Shown here: positions 47,401 to 55,413 of the stretch, one piece after another
Numbering within the stretch: position 1 is the stretch's first letter
Layout: every line of letters begins with the position of its first letter
Origin: Kitasatospora sp. MMS16-BH015
GTDB lineage: Bacteria > Actinomycetota > Actinomycetes > Streptomycetales > Streptomycetaceae
Length of the DNA: 64,000 bases
Reading direction: 5' to 3'
Assembly (NCBI RefSeq): GCF_002943525.1
Contig: NZ_CP025394.1
Location: forward strand, 1,798,001 to 1,862,000
The notes under the pieces: generated by a model
The model's input: only the letters and a program-made list of their open reading frames with translations
Told to the model about the DNA's origin: nothing
Database searches by the model: none
Made by a program: the position numbers and the translations under genes

Positions 47401-49167
47401 ATGACCCCACCCGCCGCACCACCCCGTGCCTGGCGACTGCTAGCCGCACAACTCAGGCCGCAGCGCGCCAAGTTGGCTCTGGCCGGCGGCCTGAGCCTCG
47501 CCGGCGGCCTGGTCGGCCTGGTGCAGCCCGTCGCGGCCCGATCGGTGCTCGACTCACTGACCGCGCACCGGCCGGCGGCCGACTCCGCCGCGCAGTTGGC
47601 CGGGGTGATGCTGGCCGGGGTGGCGCTCAACGCGCTGGGCACGTACCAGTTGCAGCTGGTGGCCGAGAGCGTGGTGCGGCGTTCGCGCAGCGGCCTGGCG
47701 GCCCGGCTGCTGCGGCTGCCGGTACCGGAGTTCGACCGCCAGCGGTCCGGCGACCTGATCTCCCGGGTCACCTCCGACACCACCCTGCTGCGCGCCGCCA
47801 CCGCACAGGCGCTGGTGGGATCGGCCACCTCGGCGCTGCTGATCCTCGGCGCGGTGGCCGCGATGCTGCTGCTCGACCCGGTGCTCTGCGCCGTGACGGT
47901 CGGTGTACTGGTCCTGGTCGCCCTGCTCTCCGGCTTCCTGATGCCCAGGGTCCTGCGTGCCGCCAAGTCGGCGCAGACCGTGGTGGGCGAGCTCGGCGCC
48001 CTGCTCGACCGCGCCTTCGGCGCCTTCCGTACGGTCAAGGCCAACGGCCTGGAACCGGAGTTGACGGCGCAGACCACCAACGCGGCCGAACGCGCCTGGG
48101 CCGGCGGCACCCGAGCGGCGGTCTGGGAGACGGTCAACGAGGCGATCTCGGGCCTGGCCGTCCAGCTCGCCTTCCTCGCCGTGCTCGGCCTTGGCGCCTC
48201 CCGAGTGGCGAGCGGCCGGCTCGACGTCACGGCCCTGATCAGCTTCCTGCTCTACCTGGTCTACCTGAGCCCGCTGCTCACCCAACTGGTGGCCGGCATC
48301 AGCCTGCTGCAGCGCGGCCTGGCCGCCGTCGAGCGGATCGCCGAGGTCGAGCGCCTCCCGATCGAGCCACTGGCCCCGCGCCCCACCACCCCACCGTCCG
48401 CCGCACCTTCTTCCTTCTCCTCTTCCTCCCCGGCCCGGATCACCTTCGACCAGGTCGAGTTCCGCTACCCGGACCGCGACCAGCCGGTCATCGCCGGGCT
48501 CTCCCTCGACCTGCCCGCCGGCGGCCTGACCGCCCTGGTCGGTCCGTCCGGCGCGGGCAAGAGCACGCTCTTCGCGCTCCTGGAACGGTTCTACGAGCCG
48601 ACCGCCGGCCGCCTCACCCTGGACGGCCGCGACCTGCGGCACTGGCCGCTCACCGAACTCCGGTCCGCCATCGGTTACGTGGAGCAGGACACCCCGGTGC
48701 TCGCGGGCACCTTGCGGGAGAACCTCTGCCTCGGCGCCCCGGCCCCGGTCTCCGACACCGAGCTGCACCGGGTGCTCACCCTCACCCGCCTCGACCAGCT
48801 CGCGGCCACCCTGCCCGCCGGCCTGGACACCCAGCTCGGCGAACGCGGCCGGGCCCTCTCCGGCGGCCAGCGCCAACGGGTCGCCATCGCCCGCGCGCTG
48901 CTGCGCCGCCCCCGCCTCCTGCTGCTCGACGAGCCCAGCTCCCAGCTGGACGCGGCCAACGAGCAGGCCCTGCGCGAGGCGATCACCGAAGTCTCCCGGC
49001 ACACCACCGTCCTGGTGATCGCCCACCGCCTGGCCACCGCCACCGACGCCGACCGGATCGTCGTCCTGGAGGCCGGCCGGATCCGCTCGGTCGGCACCCA
49101 CCTCGACCTGCTCGACCAGGACGACCTCTACGCCGCCCTGGCCCGCACTCAACTCATCGCCGCCTGA
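47401..49167 (+). CDS. ABC half-transporter, likely lanthipeptide exporter
   Basis: The 588-residue protein has a six-helix membrane domain (about 15-300) fused to one ATPase domain: Walker A GPSGAGKST, signature LSGGQRQRVAIARAL, Walker B LLLLDEPSS, H-loop VIAHRL. A Pro/Ser-rich linker of about 20 residues joins the two parts. There is no N-terminal C39 peptidase, so it would export the peptide without cutting the leader, or export an already matured product. It should work as a homodimer. AAAGG lies 8 bp before the ATG. Location after lanC makes export of the cluster product the best guess; immunity is an alternative. Confidence 0.88.
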   Translation: MTPPAAPPRAWRLLAAQLRPQRAKLALAGGLSLAGGLVGLVQPVAARSVLDSLTAHRPAADSAAQLAGVMLAGVALNALGTYQLQLVAESVVRRSRSGLAARLLRLPVPEFDRQRSGDLISRVTSDTTLLRAATAQALVGSATSALLILGAVAAMLLLDPVLCAVTVGVLVLVALLSGFLMPRVLRAAKSAQTVVGELGALLDRAFGAFRTVKANGLEPELTAQTTNAAERAWAGGTRAAVWETVNEAISGLAVQLAFLAVLGLGASRVASGRLDVTALISFLLYLVYLSPLLTQLVAGISLLQRGLAAVERIAEVERLPIEPLAPRPTTPPSAAPSSFSSSSPARITFDQVEFRYPDRDQPVIAGLSLDLPAGGLTALVGPSGAGKSTLFALLERFYEPTAGRLTLDGRDLRHWPLTELRSAIGYVEQDTPVLAGTLRENLCLGAPAPVSDTELHRVLTLTRLDQLAATLPAGLDTQLGERGRALSGGQRQRVAIARALLRRPRLLLLDEPSSQLDAANEQALREAITEVSRHTTVLVIAHRLATATDADRIVVLEAGRIRSVGTHLDLLDQDDLYAALARTQLIAA

Positions 49168-49193
49168 GCACTATCGGGCGTCCGCCGCGATCC

Positions 49194-49559
49194 TCACCGC
49201 TCGACCTCTCCCCCGGGCCGGTACTCCCGGGTCACCTCGATCGGCCCGACGATGTGCCGATTGAACTCCTCCAACTCCTCTGCGGGCACCCAGAGTTCGA
49301 GGATCGTCCGACCGCCCGCCTGCTGCACCGGGTACCGGTCGAGGAACTCCGTCTCCACCTCGAACCGGGTGACGTACCCGACCCCGGAGGCCGGCACGTT
49401 CCAATCCCGGGCGATCCGGATCGCATAGTCCTCGTTCAGCACCGGGTAGAAGATCGGCTGATCGGGCAGCCGCGGCGGCCAGGCCCGCCAACCGGCCTCC
49501 GCCACCAGCGCCAACTCCTCCGGCCCGGTCGGACGCCAGAGCGTCGTGGTCTGCCGCAC
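49194..49559 (-). CDS. Conserved actinobacterial protein (ADP-ribosylation/crystallin J1-like)
   Basis: The 121-residue protein has the pattern LWRPTGPEELALVAEAGWRAWPPRLP followed by FYPVLNEDYAIRIARDW, which I recall from conserved streptomycete proteins annotated as ADP-ribosylation/crystallin J1. That name says little about function, and it lacks the metal-binding features of ADP-ribosylglycohydrolases. GTG 49559 was chosen because GGAGGAG lies 4 bp before it. The frame continues 35 codons upstream. It converges on the ABC gene with a 26-bp gap and is probably outside the lanthipeptide cluster. Confidence 0.7.
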   Translation of the reverse strand: MRQTTTLWRPTGPEELALVAEAGWRAWPPRLPDQPIFYPVLNEDYAIRIARDWNVPASGVGYVTRFEVETEFLDRYPVQQAGGRTILELWVPAEELEEFNRHIVGPIEVTREYRPGGEVER

Positions 49560-49757
49560 CTCACTCCTCCTCCATCGCCACTCCCGGGCCGGCTCTGGCC
49601 CACCACCCAAACTATCCCCTCCCCGCATCCCTCCCCACCAGCGGATATCCCTCATCCACCGCACCCGCTCCGCCCACCGGCCTAGGTCCCGCGACGATCA
49701 CCCGCCCCACCCCCGGCCCGATGCCCACGGCTTCCCCCACCGCCTACGGTCGTCCCC

Positions 49758-50180
49758 ATGAAGATCCCCGAGCACCACCGCCAGACGGTCATCCCGCACA
49801 TCCTGGTCGCCGACGCCGCCGAGGCCATCGCCTTCTACACCGCGGCCTTCGGCGCCACCGAACTCTTCCGCCTCCCCGGCCCGAACGGCACCATCCCCCA
49901 CGCCGAACTCCGCATCCAGGGCTCGACCGTGATGCTCGGCGACACCGAGACCCCGCCCACCGACCCCACCACCCCGCCCCGCGTCCTGCTCCACGTCTAC
50001 GTCCCCGACGTGGACACCCTCACCGCCCAAGCCACCACCGCGGGAGGCGAGTTGGTCCACCCGCCCACCGACATGCCGTACGGCGCCCGCCAGTCGACCG
50101 TCCGCGACCCCTTCGGCCACCTCTGGTACCTGCTCACCCCCACCACCCACGGAACCGACGCCCCGCACCCCGCCGAATAA
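49758..50180 (+). CDS. VOC-family (PhnB/glyoxalase-like) protein
   Basis: The 140-residue protein is a single vicinal-oxygen-chelate unit with the two beta-alpha-beta-beta-beta halves. HRQTVIPHILVADAAEAIAF is the first strand, and TVRDPFGHLWYLLTP ends the fold in the way typical of PhnB-like members. Members bind a metal and act on varied small molecules, or bind drugs such as bleomycin; no specific function can be assigned. The gene is followed after 7 bp by a GC-rich hairpin. Confidence 0.82.
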   Translation: MKIPEHHRQTVIPHILVADAAEAIAFYTAAFGATELFRLPGPNGTIPHAELRIQGSTVMLGDTETPPTDPTTPPRVLLHVYVPDVDTLTAQATTAGGELVHPPTDMPYGARQSTVRDPFGHLWYLLTPTTHGTDAPHPAE

Positions 50181-50187
50181 ATCGGTT

Positions 50188-50204
50188 GGCCCCGCCCCGG
50201 GGCC
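50188..50204 (+). terminator. Short GC hairpin after the VOC gene
   Basis: GGCCCCG-CCC-CGGGGCC forms a perfect 7-bp stem with a 3-nt loop, followed by TTGAT. It lies 7 bp past the stop codon. Confidence 0.6.
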
Positions 50205-50251
50205 TTGATAGCGTTCAACCCGCCGTGACCAAGACCGAGGAGGTGAGACCC

Positions 50252-50305
50252 GTGAACGCGATGACCCATGGGTGCTCCCCCTCTCCCACACGGCCGGGCA
50301 GCTGA
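50252..50305 (+). CDS. Possible leader peptide upstream of the acetyltransferase/IF-1 genes
   Basis: A GTG-initiated frame of 17 residues (MNAMTHGCSPSPTRPGS) is preceded by a strong ribosome site, GGAGGTGAG, at about 7 bp. It ends 55 bp before the acetyltransferase start. The second half of the ORF contains the left arm of a 9-bp inverted repeat whose right arm lies downstream (see next entry). This leader-plus-stem arrangement is what translational attenuators look like, but no stalling motif is recognised. Confidence 0.4.
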   Translation: MNAMTHGCSPSPTRPGS

Positions 50306-50327
50306 CACAGCCGCCGCCGGGAGCACC
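50271..50327 (+). promoter_or_regulatory. Inverted repeat spanning the end of the leader ORF
   Basis: GGTGCTCCC (50271-50279) and GGGAGCACC (50319-50327) are perfect complements 39 bp apart. The stem would form when ribosomes are not on the leader ORF. It ends 33 bp before the acetyltransferase ATG. Confidence 0.45.
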
Positions 50328-50360
50328 CTCACACGAGGCACTCCTGAAAGGCAGACGGCC

Positions 50361-51167
50361 ATGAACACTTCTCCCGTCACCCCTGTCACTCCCGTCCCGA
50401 GCGAGCTCCCGGCGCTCGTCACCCGCGTCTCCGACAGCGAGTGGCACGCCTTCGCCGACGGCGCCCTGGTCGGCCAGGCCGACGCCGTCCACCGCCCCGA
50501 CGGCCGGCTCTTCGTGAGCATCGACGCCTGGCAGAGCACGGTCTTCGACCAGCTGGCCGAGGCGGTCGTGGCCGGCCTGCCGAGGCCGATCCACGCGGTG
50601 GCCGACGCCGAGGACACCGAGCTCCTCGCCGCCTGGCAGCGCGCCGGGTTCGCCACGGTGCGCCGCGAGACCGAGTACCACCTGCCCACCGACCCGCAGC
50701 TCACCGGCCTCGGCTCGGCCCCGCTCCCGCCCGGAGTGACGATCCTGCCGGTCGGGGCGGCCGAGGAGGCCCCGCTGCGGGAGCTCGACCGGGCGATCCG
50801 CCCCGAGATCGAGGCCGGTCTCGGCTGGCGCTCGATGCCGGTCGAGGTGCTGCCCCGCCCGGCCGGGGTCACCGTGGTCGACCCGAGCAAGTACGCCGTG
50901 GCCGTGCGCGACGGCGTGTACGTCGGCATGCTGCGGCTGGCGCCGGTCCCCCGTCGACCCCGGATCGGCCTGCTGGCCGTCCGGGCCGACCACCAGCGCC
51001 AGGGCATCGCCCGCGCCCTGCTCAGCGAGACCCTCGGCGCGCTCCACCGCGCCGGCACCGCCACGGCCTACGCCGAGGTCGACGAGACCAACGCCCCGGC
51101 CGCCGCCCTGTGCGAGCAGCTCGGCGCCCGCCGCGCGGGCCGCACCTTCGAACTCGCCCTCCACTGA
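50361..51167 (+). CDS. GNAT acetyltransferase
   Basis: The 268-residue protein has an N-terminal domain of about 110 residues and a C-terminal GNAT domain with the acetyl-CoA motif LLAVRADHQRQGIARALLSE. This is followed by YAEVDETNAPAAALCEQLGA, the usual final strands. AAAGG lies 9 bp before the ATG. The substrate is unknown. It is 63 bp upstream of an IF-1 gene on the same strand and probably cotranscribed with it; the pairing may mean a link to translation. Confidence 0.8.
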   Translation: MNTSPVTPVTPVPSELPALVTRVSDSEWHAFADGALVGQADAVHRPDGRLFVSIDAWQSTVFDQLAEAVVAGLPRPIHAVADAEDTELLAAWQRAGFATVRRETEYHLPTDPQLTGLGSAPLPPGVTILPVGAAEEAPLRELDRAIRPEIEAGLGWRSMPVEVLPRPAGVTVVDPSKYAVAVRDGVYVGMLRLAPVPRRPRIGLLAVRADHQRQGIARALLSETLGALHRAGTATAYAEVDETNAPAAALCEQLGARRAGRTFELALH

Positions 51168-51230
51168 CACCCGCACGCCGGATGCGCGACGCGCATCCCC
51201 ATCAGACGTTCCAGACCTGAGGAGACAGCC

Positions 51231-51455
51231 ATGAAGACTTCGAAATCCGGTGCCATCGAGACGGAAGGCACCGTCGTCGAGTGCCTGCGCAGTGCCAGCT
51301 TCACCGTGGAGCTGGAGAACGGGCACCGCGTGCTCACCCACGTGAGCGGGAAGATCCGCAAGCACCACATCAAGATCCTGCCGTACGACCGGGTGCTGGT
51401 GGAGATCAGCCCGTACGACCTGACCCGCGGCCGGATCGTCTTCCGCTACCGGTAA
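51231..51455 (+). CDS. infA: Translation initiation factor IF-1
   Basis: The 74-residue protein is a single OB-fold S1-type domain and covers the whole of IF-1: [20 protein letters not shown], then [20 protein letters not shown] and the final [18 protein letters not shown] lies 5-6 bp before the ATG. IF-1 binds the ribosomal A-site and modulates initiation. The usual infA lies in the ribosomal protein operon next to rpmJ; this one is beside an acetyltransferase, so it is likely a second copy. Confidence 0.92.
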   Translation: MKTSKSGAIETEGTVVECLRSASFTVELENGHRVLTHVSGKIRKHHIKILPYDRVLVEISPYDLTRGRIVFRYR

Positions 51456-51485
51456 CCCCTCCAGCCGCGCGGACCCGGGCCGGGC

Positions 51486-52313
51486 TCAGCTCTCGTACGG
51501 GAGCAGCTCGGCCCGCTTGGGCGGGCGCCCGTCGCCGGAGGAGCGGCCGGTGAGGCGGCGGCCCAGCCACGGGCCGAGGTGCAGCCGCAGCCAGTGCAGG
51601 TCGGCGCGGATCCGCTCGGCCCGGCCGCGCGGAGCGGCGGGCGGCAGCGGGGCGCGCCAGTCGAACCCGGCCGGCCGCCCGAGCGCCTCCAGCACGGCGG
51701 CGGCCACCCGGCGGTGCCCCTCGGGGGAGAGGTGCAGCCGGTCCTCGTCCCAGAGCCGGCGGTCGTCGAAGCAGGGCGCGGAGAACAGGTCGACCACCCG
51801 CAGCCGCGGGTGCTGCTTGGCCAGGCCCTCCACGTACCCCTTCATCCGCAGGATCGCCGGGAGCAGCCGAGCGCTCCCGGCGAGCCGCCGGGTCGGGTCG
51901 GTGCTGGTGAACATCACCACCGTCCCCTCGCCTGCACCTCCCGCCAACAGCGTCTCGGCCGCGGCCCCGAGCAGCCGCTCCACCTGCTCGATGTCGCACC
52001 CCGGCCGCAGCACGTCGTTCAACCCACCGGCCAGCGTGACGAGTTCGCCGCCCATCGCGGCAGCGTCGGCGATCTGCTCGCGGTGGATCTGCCCGATCAG
52101 CTTGCCCCGCACGGCGAGGTTGGCGTACCGGAACTCCTCCCCCGGCCGCTCGGCCGCGAGCGCAGCGGCGACCCGGTCGGCCCAGCCCCGGTAGTGCCCG
52201 TCCGGCAGCAGCTCGTCGCACATGCCCTCGGTGAAGGAGTCCCCCACCGCGACGTAGCTACGGAAGACGGGTCGGAACTGCTCGGCACCGGCGGCGGTGG
52301 TCTCGTTGTCCAT
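51486..52313 (-). CDS. SGNH/GDSL-family hydrolase
   Basis: The 275-residue protein opens with YVAVGDSFTEGMCDELLP, where GDSFTEG is block I with the nucleophilic serine. LAGGLNDVLRP gives the block III asparagine, and LWDEDRLHLSPEGHRRVA gives the block V Asp-x2-His. A C-terminal segment of about 60 basic residues follows. Substrates may be lipids or acetylated sugars; no signal peptide is seen, so it acts in the cytoplasm. ATG 52313 was chosen over an upstream start because the domain begins soon after. Confidence 0.85.
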   Translation of the reverse strand: MDNETTAAGAEQFRPVFRSYVAVGDSFTEGMCDELLPDGHYRGWADRVAAALAAERPGEEFRYANLAVRGKLIGQIHREQIADAAAMGGELVTLAGGLNDVLRPGCDIEQVERLLGAAAETLLAGGAGEGTVVMFTSTDPTRRLAGSARLLPAILRMKGYVEGLAKQHPRLRVVDLFSAPCFDDRRLWDEDRLHLSPEGHRRVAAAVLEALGRPAGFDWRAPLPPAAPRGRAERIRADLHWLRLHLGPWLGRRLTGRSSGDGRPPKRAELLPYES

Positions 52314-52388
52314 CCCCCGATCTTCGCAGGCCCGCCGAGTGACGGCGTCGCCCCCCTGAATCCCGATCGCGGCGCACCGCCCCAAATC

Positions 52389-52405
52389 GGTTGTACTTTA
52401 CACCC
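52389..52405. promoter_or_regulatory. Palindrome upstream of the SRPBCC gene
   Basis: GGTTGTA-CTT-TACACCC is a 7-bp dyad with one mismatch, 64 bp before the SRPBCC start. Its AT-richness stands out in this genome. Genes of this type are often controlled by ArsR-like repressors binding such dyads, but no ArsR gene is adjacent. Confidence 0.35.
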
Positions 52406-52468
52406 AAAACCTGCCACCCTTACTCCGCCCACCCCCTTCCTCCTTCCCTTACCCTCCACGAGGCCGCC

Positions 52469-52951
52469 ATGCTCTCCGACGCCATCACCAACCAGCTCGT
52501 GATCGAGGCCACCCCCGAGCGGGTCTGGTCGGTGCTCACCGATCCGGCGTTCCTCGGCAGCTGGTTCGGCGACGGCGAGCCGGCCACCCCGGTCGAACTG
52601 GACCTGCGCCCCGGTGGCCCGTTCCTGCTCCCGCACCACGACCACGGCCAGGTCTCCGCCCGGTTCGAACGGACCGAGCCACCGCACCACCTCTCCTGGC
52701 GCTGGTCCCGGGGCCCGGCCACCCAGATCCCCGCCGAGCACAACTCCACCCTCGTCGAGTTCACCCTCGCCCCGTTCGCCGGCCGCGCCGGCTGCACCCG
52801 CCTCACCGTGATGGAGACCGGTTTCATCCGCCTCGCGGTCCCCTTCGACGAAGCCGACGCCCGCCGCCAGGCCACCGCCCGCAGCTGGCCCCCGAAGCTC
52901 GCCCACCTCCACCGGACCTGCGAAGCCCCACCCGCCATCACCCCGCACTGA
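52469..52951 (+). CDS. SRPBCC (AHSA1-like) domain protein
   Basis: The 160-residue protein has the helix-grip fold: VIEATPERVWSVLTDPAFLGSWFGD at the N-terminus, a beta-rich centre (FERTEPPHHLSWRW), and a long C-terminal helix. The family binds hydrophobic ligands or, in the AHSA1 branch, modulates stress responses. The function is not defined. The ATG at 52469 fits the start of the first strand and has GAGG nearby; the open frame continues upstream to 52391. Pro/His-rich residues end the protein. Confidence 0.8.
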   Translation: MLSDAITNQLVIEATPERVWSVLTDPAFLGSWFGDGEPATPVELDLRPGGPFLLPHHDHGQVSARFERTEPPHHLSWRWSRGPATQIPAEHNSTLVEFTLAPFAGRAGCTRLTVMETGFIRLAVPFDEADARRQATARSWPPKLAHLHRTCEAPPAITPH

Positions 52952-53052
52952 CCCGTCCCGCCCCCGTCCGTCCCACCCATCCGCCCCCGTCCCGCCCCCG
53001 TCCGTCCCACCCATCCGCCCCCGTCCGCCCTCGTCCGTCCCACCCGTCCGGA
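52952..53052. repeat. C-rich tandem repeat, 34-bp unit, about 2.9 copies
   Basis: Two identical 34-bp copies, each opening CCCGTCCCGCCCCCG, lie at 52952-52985 and 52986-53019. A diverged third runs to 53052. The array fills the spacer between the SRPBCC and acetyltransferase genes. It has no recognised function. Confidence 0.85.
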
Positions 53053-53130
53053 GCAGTCCGCCCTCCCCGTTCCACCCGCTGCCGCCGACCGGCCGAAATC
53101 CCGTGGCGGACCGTCAGCTCCACTGCTTGG

Positions 53131-54039
53131 ATGCCGGACGTGACCTCCCTCCACCACACCGCCCCCGCCGCCTCCTCCCCCGCCGATCTCCCCTCCTCCC
53201 CGCAGGACCTGCTTCACCGGATCGAGTCCTACTACGACGCGGTCCCGCGCAACGGCGCCCGCCTGGAGTCCTTCGGACCCCTCTCCCTCTTCGTCCGGGT
53301 CGGCCCCGGCGGGCCCTACTACGCGCGGCCGACGTTGGACTGGCCGACCACGGCCACCGCCACCGACGTCGCGGCGGTCCGGGCCCGGCAGCGGGAGCTG
53401 GGGGCGCCCGAGGCCTTCGAATGGGTCGCCGAGACCACGCCGGGGCTGCGCGCAGCGGTGGAGGAGTCCGGCCTGGTGGTCCACGAACACCCGCTGATGG
53501 TCCACGACCCGAACGCCGCCACCCCCGACCTGCCCGACCTCGCCAAGGGCATCTCCCTGGCGGACGGCAGCAAGGCGATGCTCCGGATACTCGGCCCGCT
53601 GGACGCGGCGCTGGCCAGCGCACTGGCCGTCCCGTGGACGGCCTTCGCCGAACCGGGCACCGCCATCGGCACCGCCGGCCCGGCCGAACTCACCGCCCAG
53701 GTCCTCGCCCGCACCGCCGACGGCACCGTCACCCGCATGGCCCAACGCATCGAGGCCGGCCACACCGTGATCGCCGCCGCCCTCGCCGACGGTCTGGCCC
53801 TCTGCAGCGGCCAGCATCAACCCGTCGGCCACGTCACCGAAATCGTCGGCGTCGGCACCCTCCCCTCCGCCCGCCGCCGCGGCCTCGCCCAGGCCGTCAC
53901 CGCCACCCTCCTCGCCGACGCCCGCACCCGAGGCATCCCCACCGTCTTCCTCACTGCCAGCGACGAAGCCGTAGCCCACATCTACGCCCGCCTCGGCTTC
54001 CGCCGCATAGCCACCGCCCTCATCGCCGAACCCGCCTGA
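53131..54039 (+). CDS. GNAT acetyltransferase
   Basis: The 302-residue protein has an N-terminal region of about 165 residues (IESYYDAVPRNGARLESFGP) and a C-terminal GNAT domain with GVGTLPSARRRGLAQAVTATLL, the acetyl-CoA binding motif. FLTASDEAVAHIYARLGFRR follows as the usual last strands. The ATG is preceded by weak ribosome-site complementarity. Nothing points to a substrate. It is monocistronic behind the C-rich repeat. Confidence 0.82.
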   Translation: MPDVTSLHHTAPAASSPADLPSSPQDLLHRIESYYDAVPRNGARLESFGPLSLFVRVGPGGPYYARPTLDWPTTATATDVAAVRARQRELGAPEAFEWVAETTPGLRAAVEESGLVVHEHPLMVHDPNAATPDLPDLAKGISLADGSKAMLRILGPLDAALASALAVPWTAFAEPGTAIGTAGPAELTAQVLARTADGTVTRMAQRIEAGHTVIAAALADGLALCSGQHQPVGHVTEIVGVGTLPSARRRGLAQAVTATLLADARTRGIPTVFLTASDEAVAHIYARLGFRRIATALIAEPA

Positions 54040-54228
54040 CTTCCCCGGCTCCCCGGCTCGCCGGCTCGCACCGGCCCGGTCGGCCGCGCCGGGCCGGTTC
54101 GCGCCGGGCCGACGAACCCTCAGGCCCACGCCCCCCGGGGAGCCTTCACTCGCCGTCCACGCCCCGGACCGGATCCAAGCCGATCTGGTCCGGTCCGGTC
54201 CGGTCGCGATGTCGTTCCGCACCCGCTG
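54040..54228. other. Intergenic spacer with GC-rich hairpins
   Basis: The stretch between two convergent genes holds several overlapping inverted repeats of CCGGCTC and GGCCGG type and a run of GGTCC units near 54188-54203. It probably serves as a terminator region. No gene is seen. Confidence 0.5.
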
Positions 54229-55248
54229 TCATTCCGGCCCAGCCGTGGTTCCGGAAACGGCCGTGGCTCCGGAAACGGCCGTGGTTCCGGAAACGGCCGC
54301 GCCGAGGCGGGCCGCCAGGGCCGCCACCGCCTCCCGCAGCTCCGTCCCGCCCAGGATCCGGAAGGCATGAGGGATCGCCGCAAGCCACTCCTGCGCGTAC
54401 ATCGCCGGATTGCGGGTGCTGCCGACGAGCACGCAGTGCTCTCCCCTCGCCCCGACGGGTTCGAGCCGTCCCATCGCTGGTTCGACCCACGGGGCGACCT
54501 GCTCCACCGGTGCGTAGAACAGCACGCGAGTGGGATAGGCCCACCCGGTGCCCAGGTTCTCCTCCAACAGTGCGACCGGGTCGAGGTGCTCCGGCATCCG
54601 GAACCGGACGGCGGTCTCCTCGGCTGCCAGTACCCGGTCGACCCGGTAGGTGCGCACGGCGTCCGCACGATGGGAGTGGCAGAGCAGGTACCAGCGCGCC
54701 CGGCGCACCACGACCGCCCACGGGTCGACCTCGGCCTGCCACTGGTTGCCGGCCTCGCTCCGGTAGGTGATCACCAGCCGTCGCCGGGACGCGATCGCGT
54801 CCACCAGGGTGCTCGTGACGGCGGGATCGGCGTAGGCCGCACTCGGATCGGGCGCCGCAGCGGCGTGCTCGCGCAGCGCCGCCGCCTGACGCCCGATCTG
54901 CTCGGGCAGCGCCTGGATGACCTTGCCCAGGGCCGAGCCGACCAGGTTCCCGGGATCGGTGGCGGCGGGCCTGGCGTCGAGCACCGCCATCACCAGGCCG
55001 AGTGCCTCGCTCTGGGTGAAGCTCACCGGCGGCAGCCGGGTCCCGCACCGCAGCCGGTAACCCCCGTGCGGGCCGCGCACGGAGTCCACGGGAATGCCGG
55101 CCTCCCGCAGGATCGCGACGTAGCGGCGGGCGGCGCGATCGGTCACCCCGAGCTTCTCCGCGAGCTGCTCGGCGGTCGTGCCGGGCCGGGTCTGCAGGAT
55201 CTCCAGGGTGCGCAGCGCGCGGGCGGTGGGGCTGGTAGCGGTCTCCAC
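54229..55248 (-). CDS. WYL-domain transcriptional regulator (YafY-type)
   Basis: The 339-residue protein has an N-terminal HTH_11 winged helix (ALRTLEILQTRPGTTAEQLA followed by TDRAARRYVAILREAG) and a WYL ligand-binding domain. The latter begins at about residue 150 with DPWAVVVRRARWYLLCHSH and ends with the WCX part. WYL regulators sense nucleotides or other ligands. The C-terminus is a threefold VSGTTA/VSGATA repeat after residue 315. It is divergent from the alpha/beta-hydrolase gene, which it likely controls; about 165 bp separate the two starts. Confidence 0.88.
   Translation of the reverse strand: METATSPTARALRTLEILQTRPGTTAEQLAEKLGVTDRAARRYVAILREAGIPVDSVRGPHGGYRLRCGTRLPPVSFTQSEALGLVMAVLDARPAATDPGNLVGSALGKVIQALPEQIGRQAAALREHAAAAPDPSAAYADPAVTSTLVDAIASRRRLVITYRSEAGNQWQAEVDPWAVVVRRARWYLLCHSHRADAVRTYRVDRVLAAEETAVRFRMPEHLDPVALLEENLGTGWAYPTRVLFYAPVEQVAPWVEPAMGRLEPVGARGEHCVLVGSTRNPAMYAQEWLAAIPHAFRILGGTELREAVAALAARLGAAVSGTTAVSGATAVSGTTAGPE
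54243..54296. repeat. 18-bp tandem repeat, 3 copies, in the 3' end of the WYL gene
   Basis: The unit CCGTGGTTCCGGAAACGG repeats three times with one base change in the middle copy and encodes a six-residue peptide repeat at the very end of the WYL regulator. Confidence 0.85.
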
Positions 55249-55413
55249 CCGGAGAGCGTAGGCGGCTTACGGATGATCAGGAAGTCGATCGTCCTGAACT
55301 GCCCCTAGCCTGGGAACACACCTGGTCGGACCCTGGTCGATCAAGGCCGCGCCCGACGGCGCTACGCCTCCTACCGTCCCTGCCCCGACCTCGACTTGGA
55401 AGTGAGTCTCACT

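Noticed and set aside
49194..49559. Immunity gene of the lanthipeptide cluster
   Set aside because: It lies next to the ABC gene but on the opposite strand, is soluble without signal peptide or lipobox, and resembles a broadly conserved actinobacterial protein not tied to lantibiotic loci.
52952..53052. CRISPR or integron-like reading of the C-rich repeat
   Set aside because: The copies are directly abutting with no spacers; it is a simple tandem repeat.
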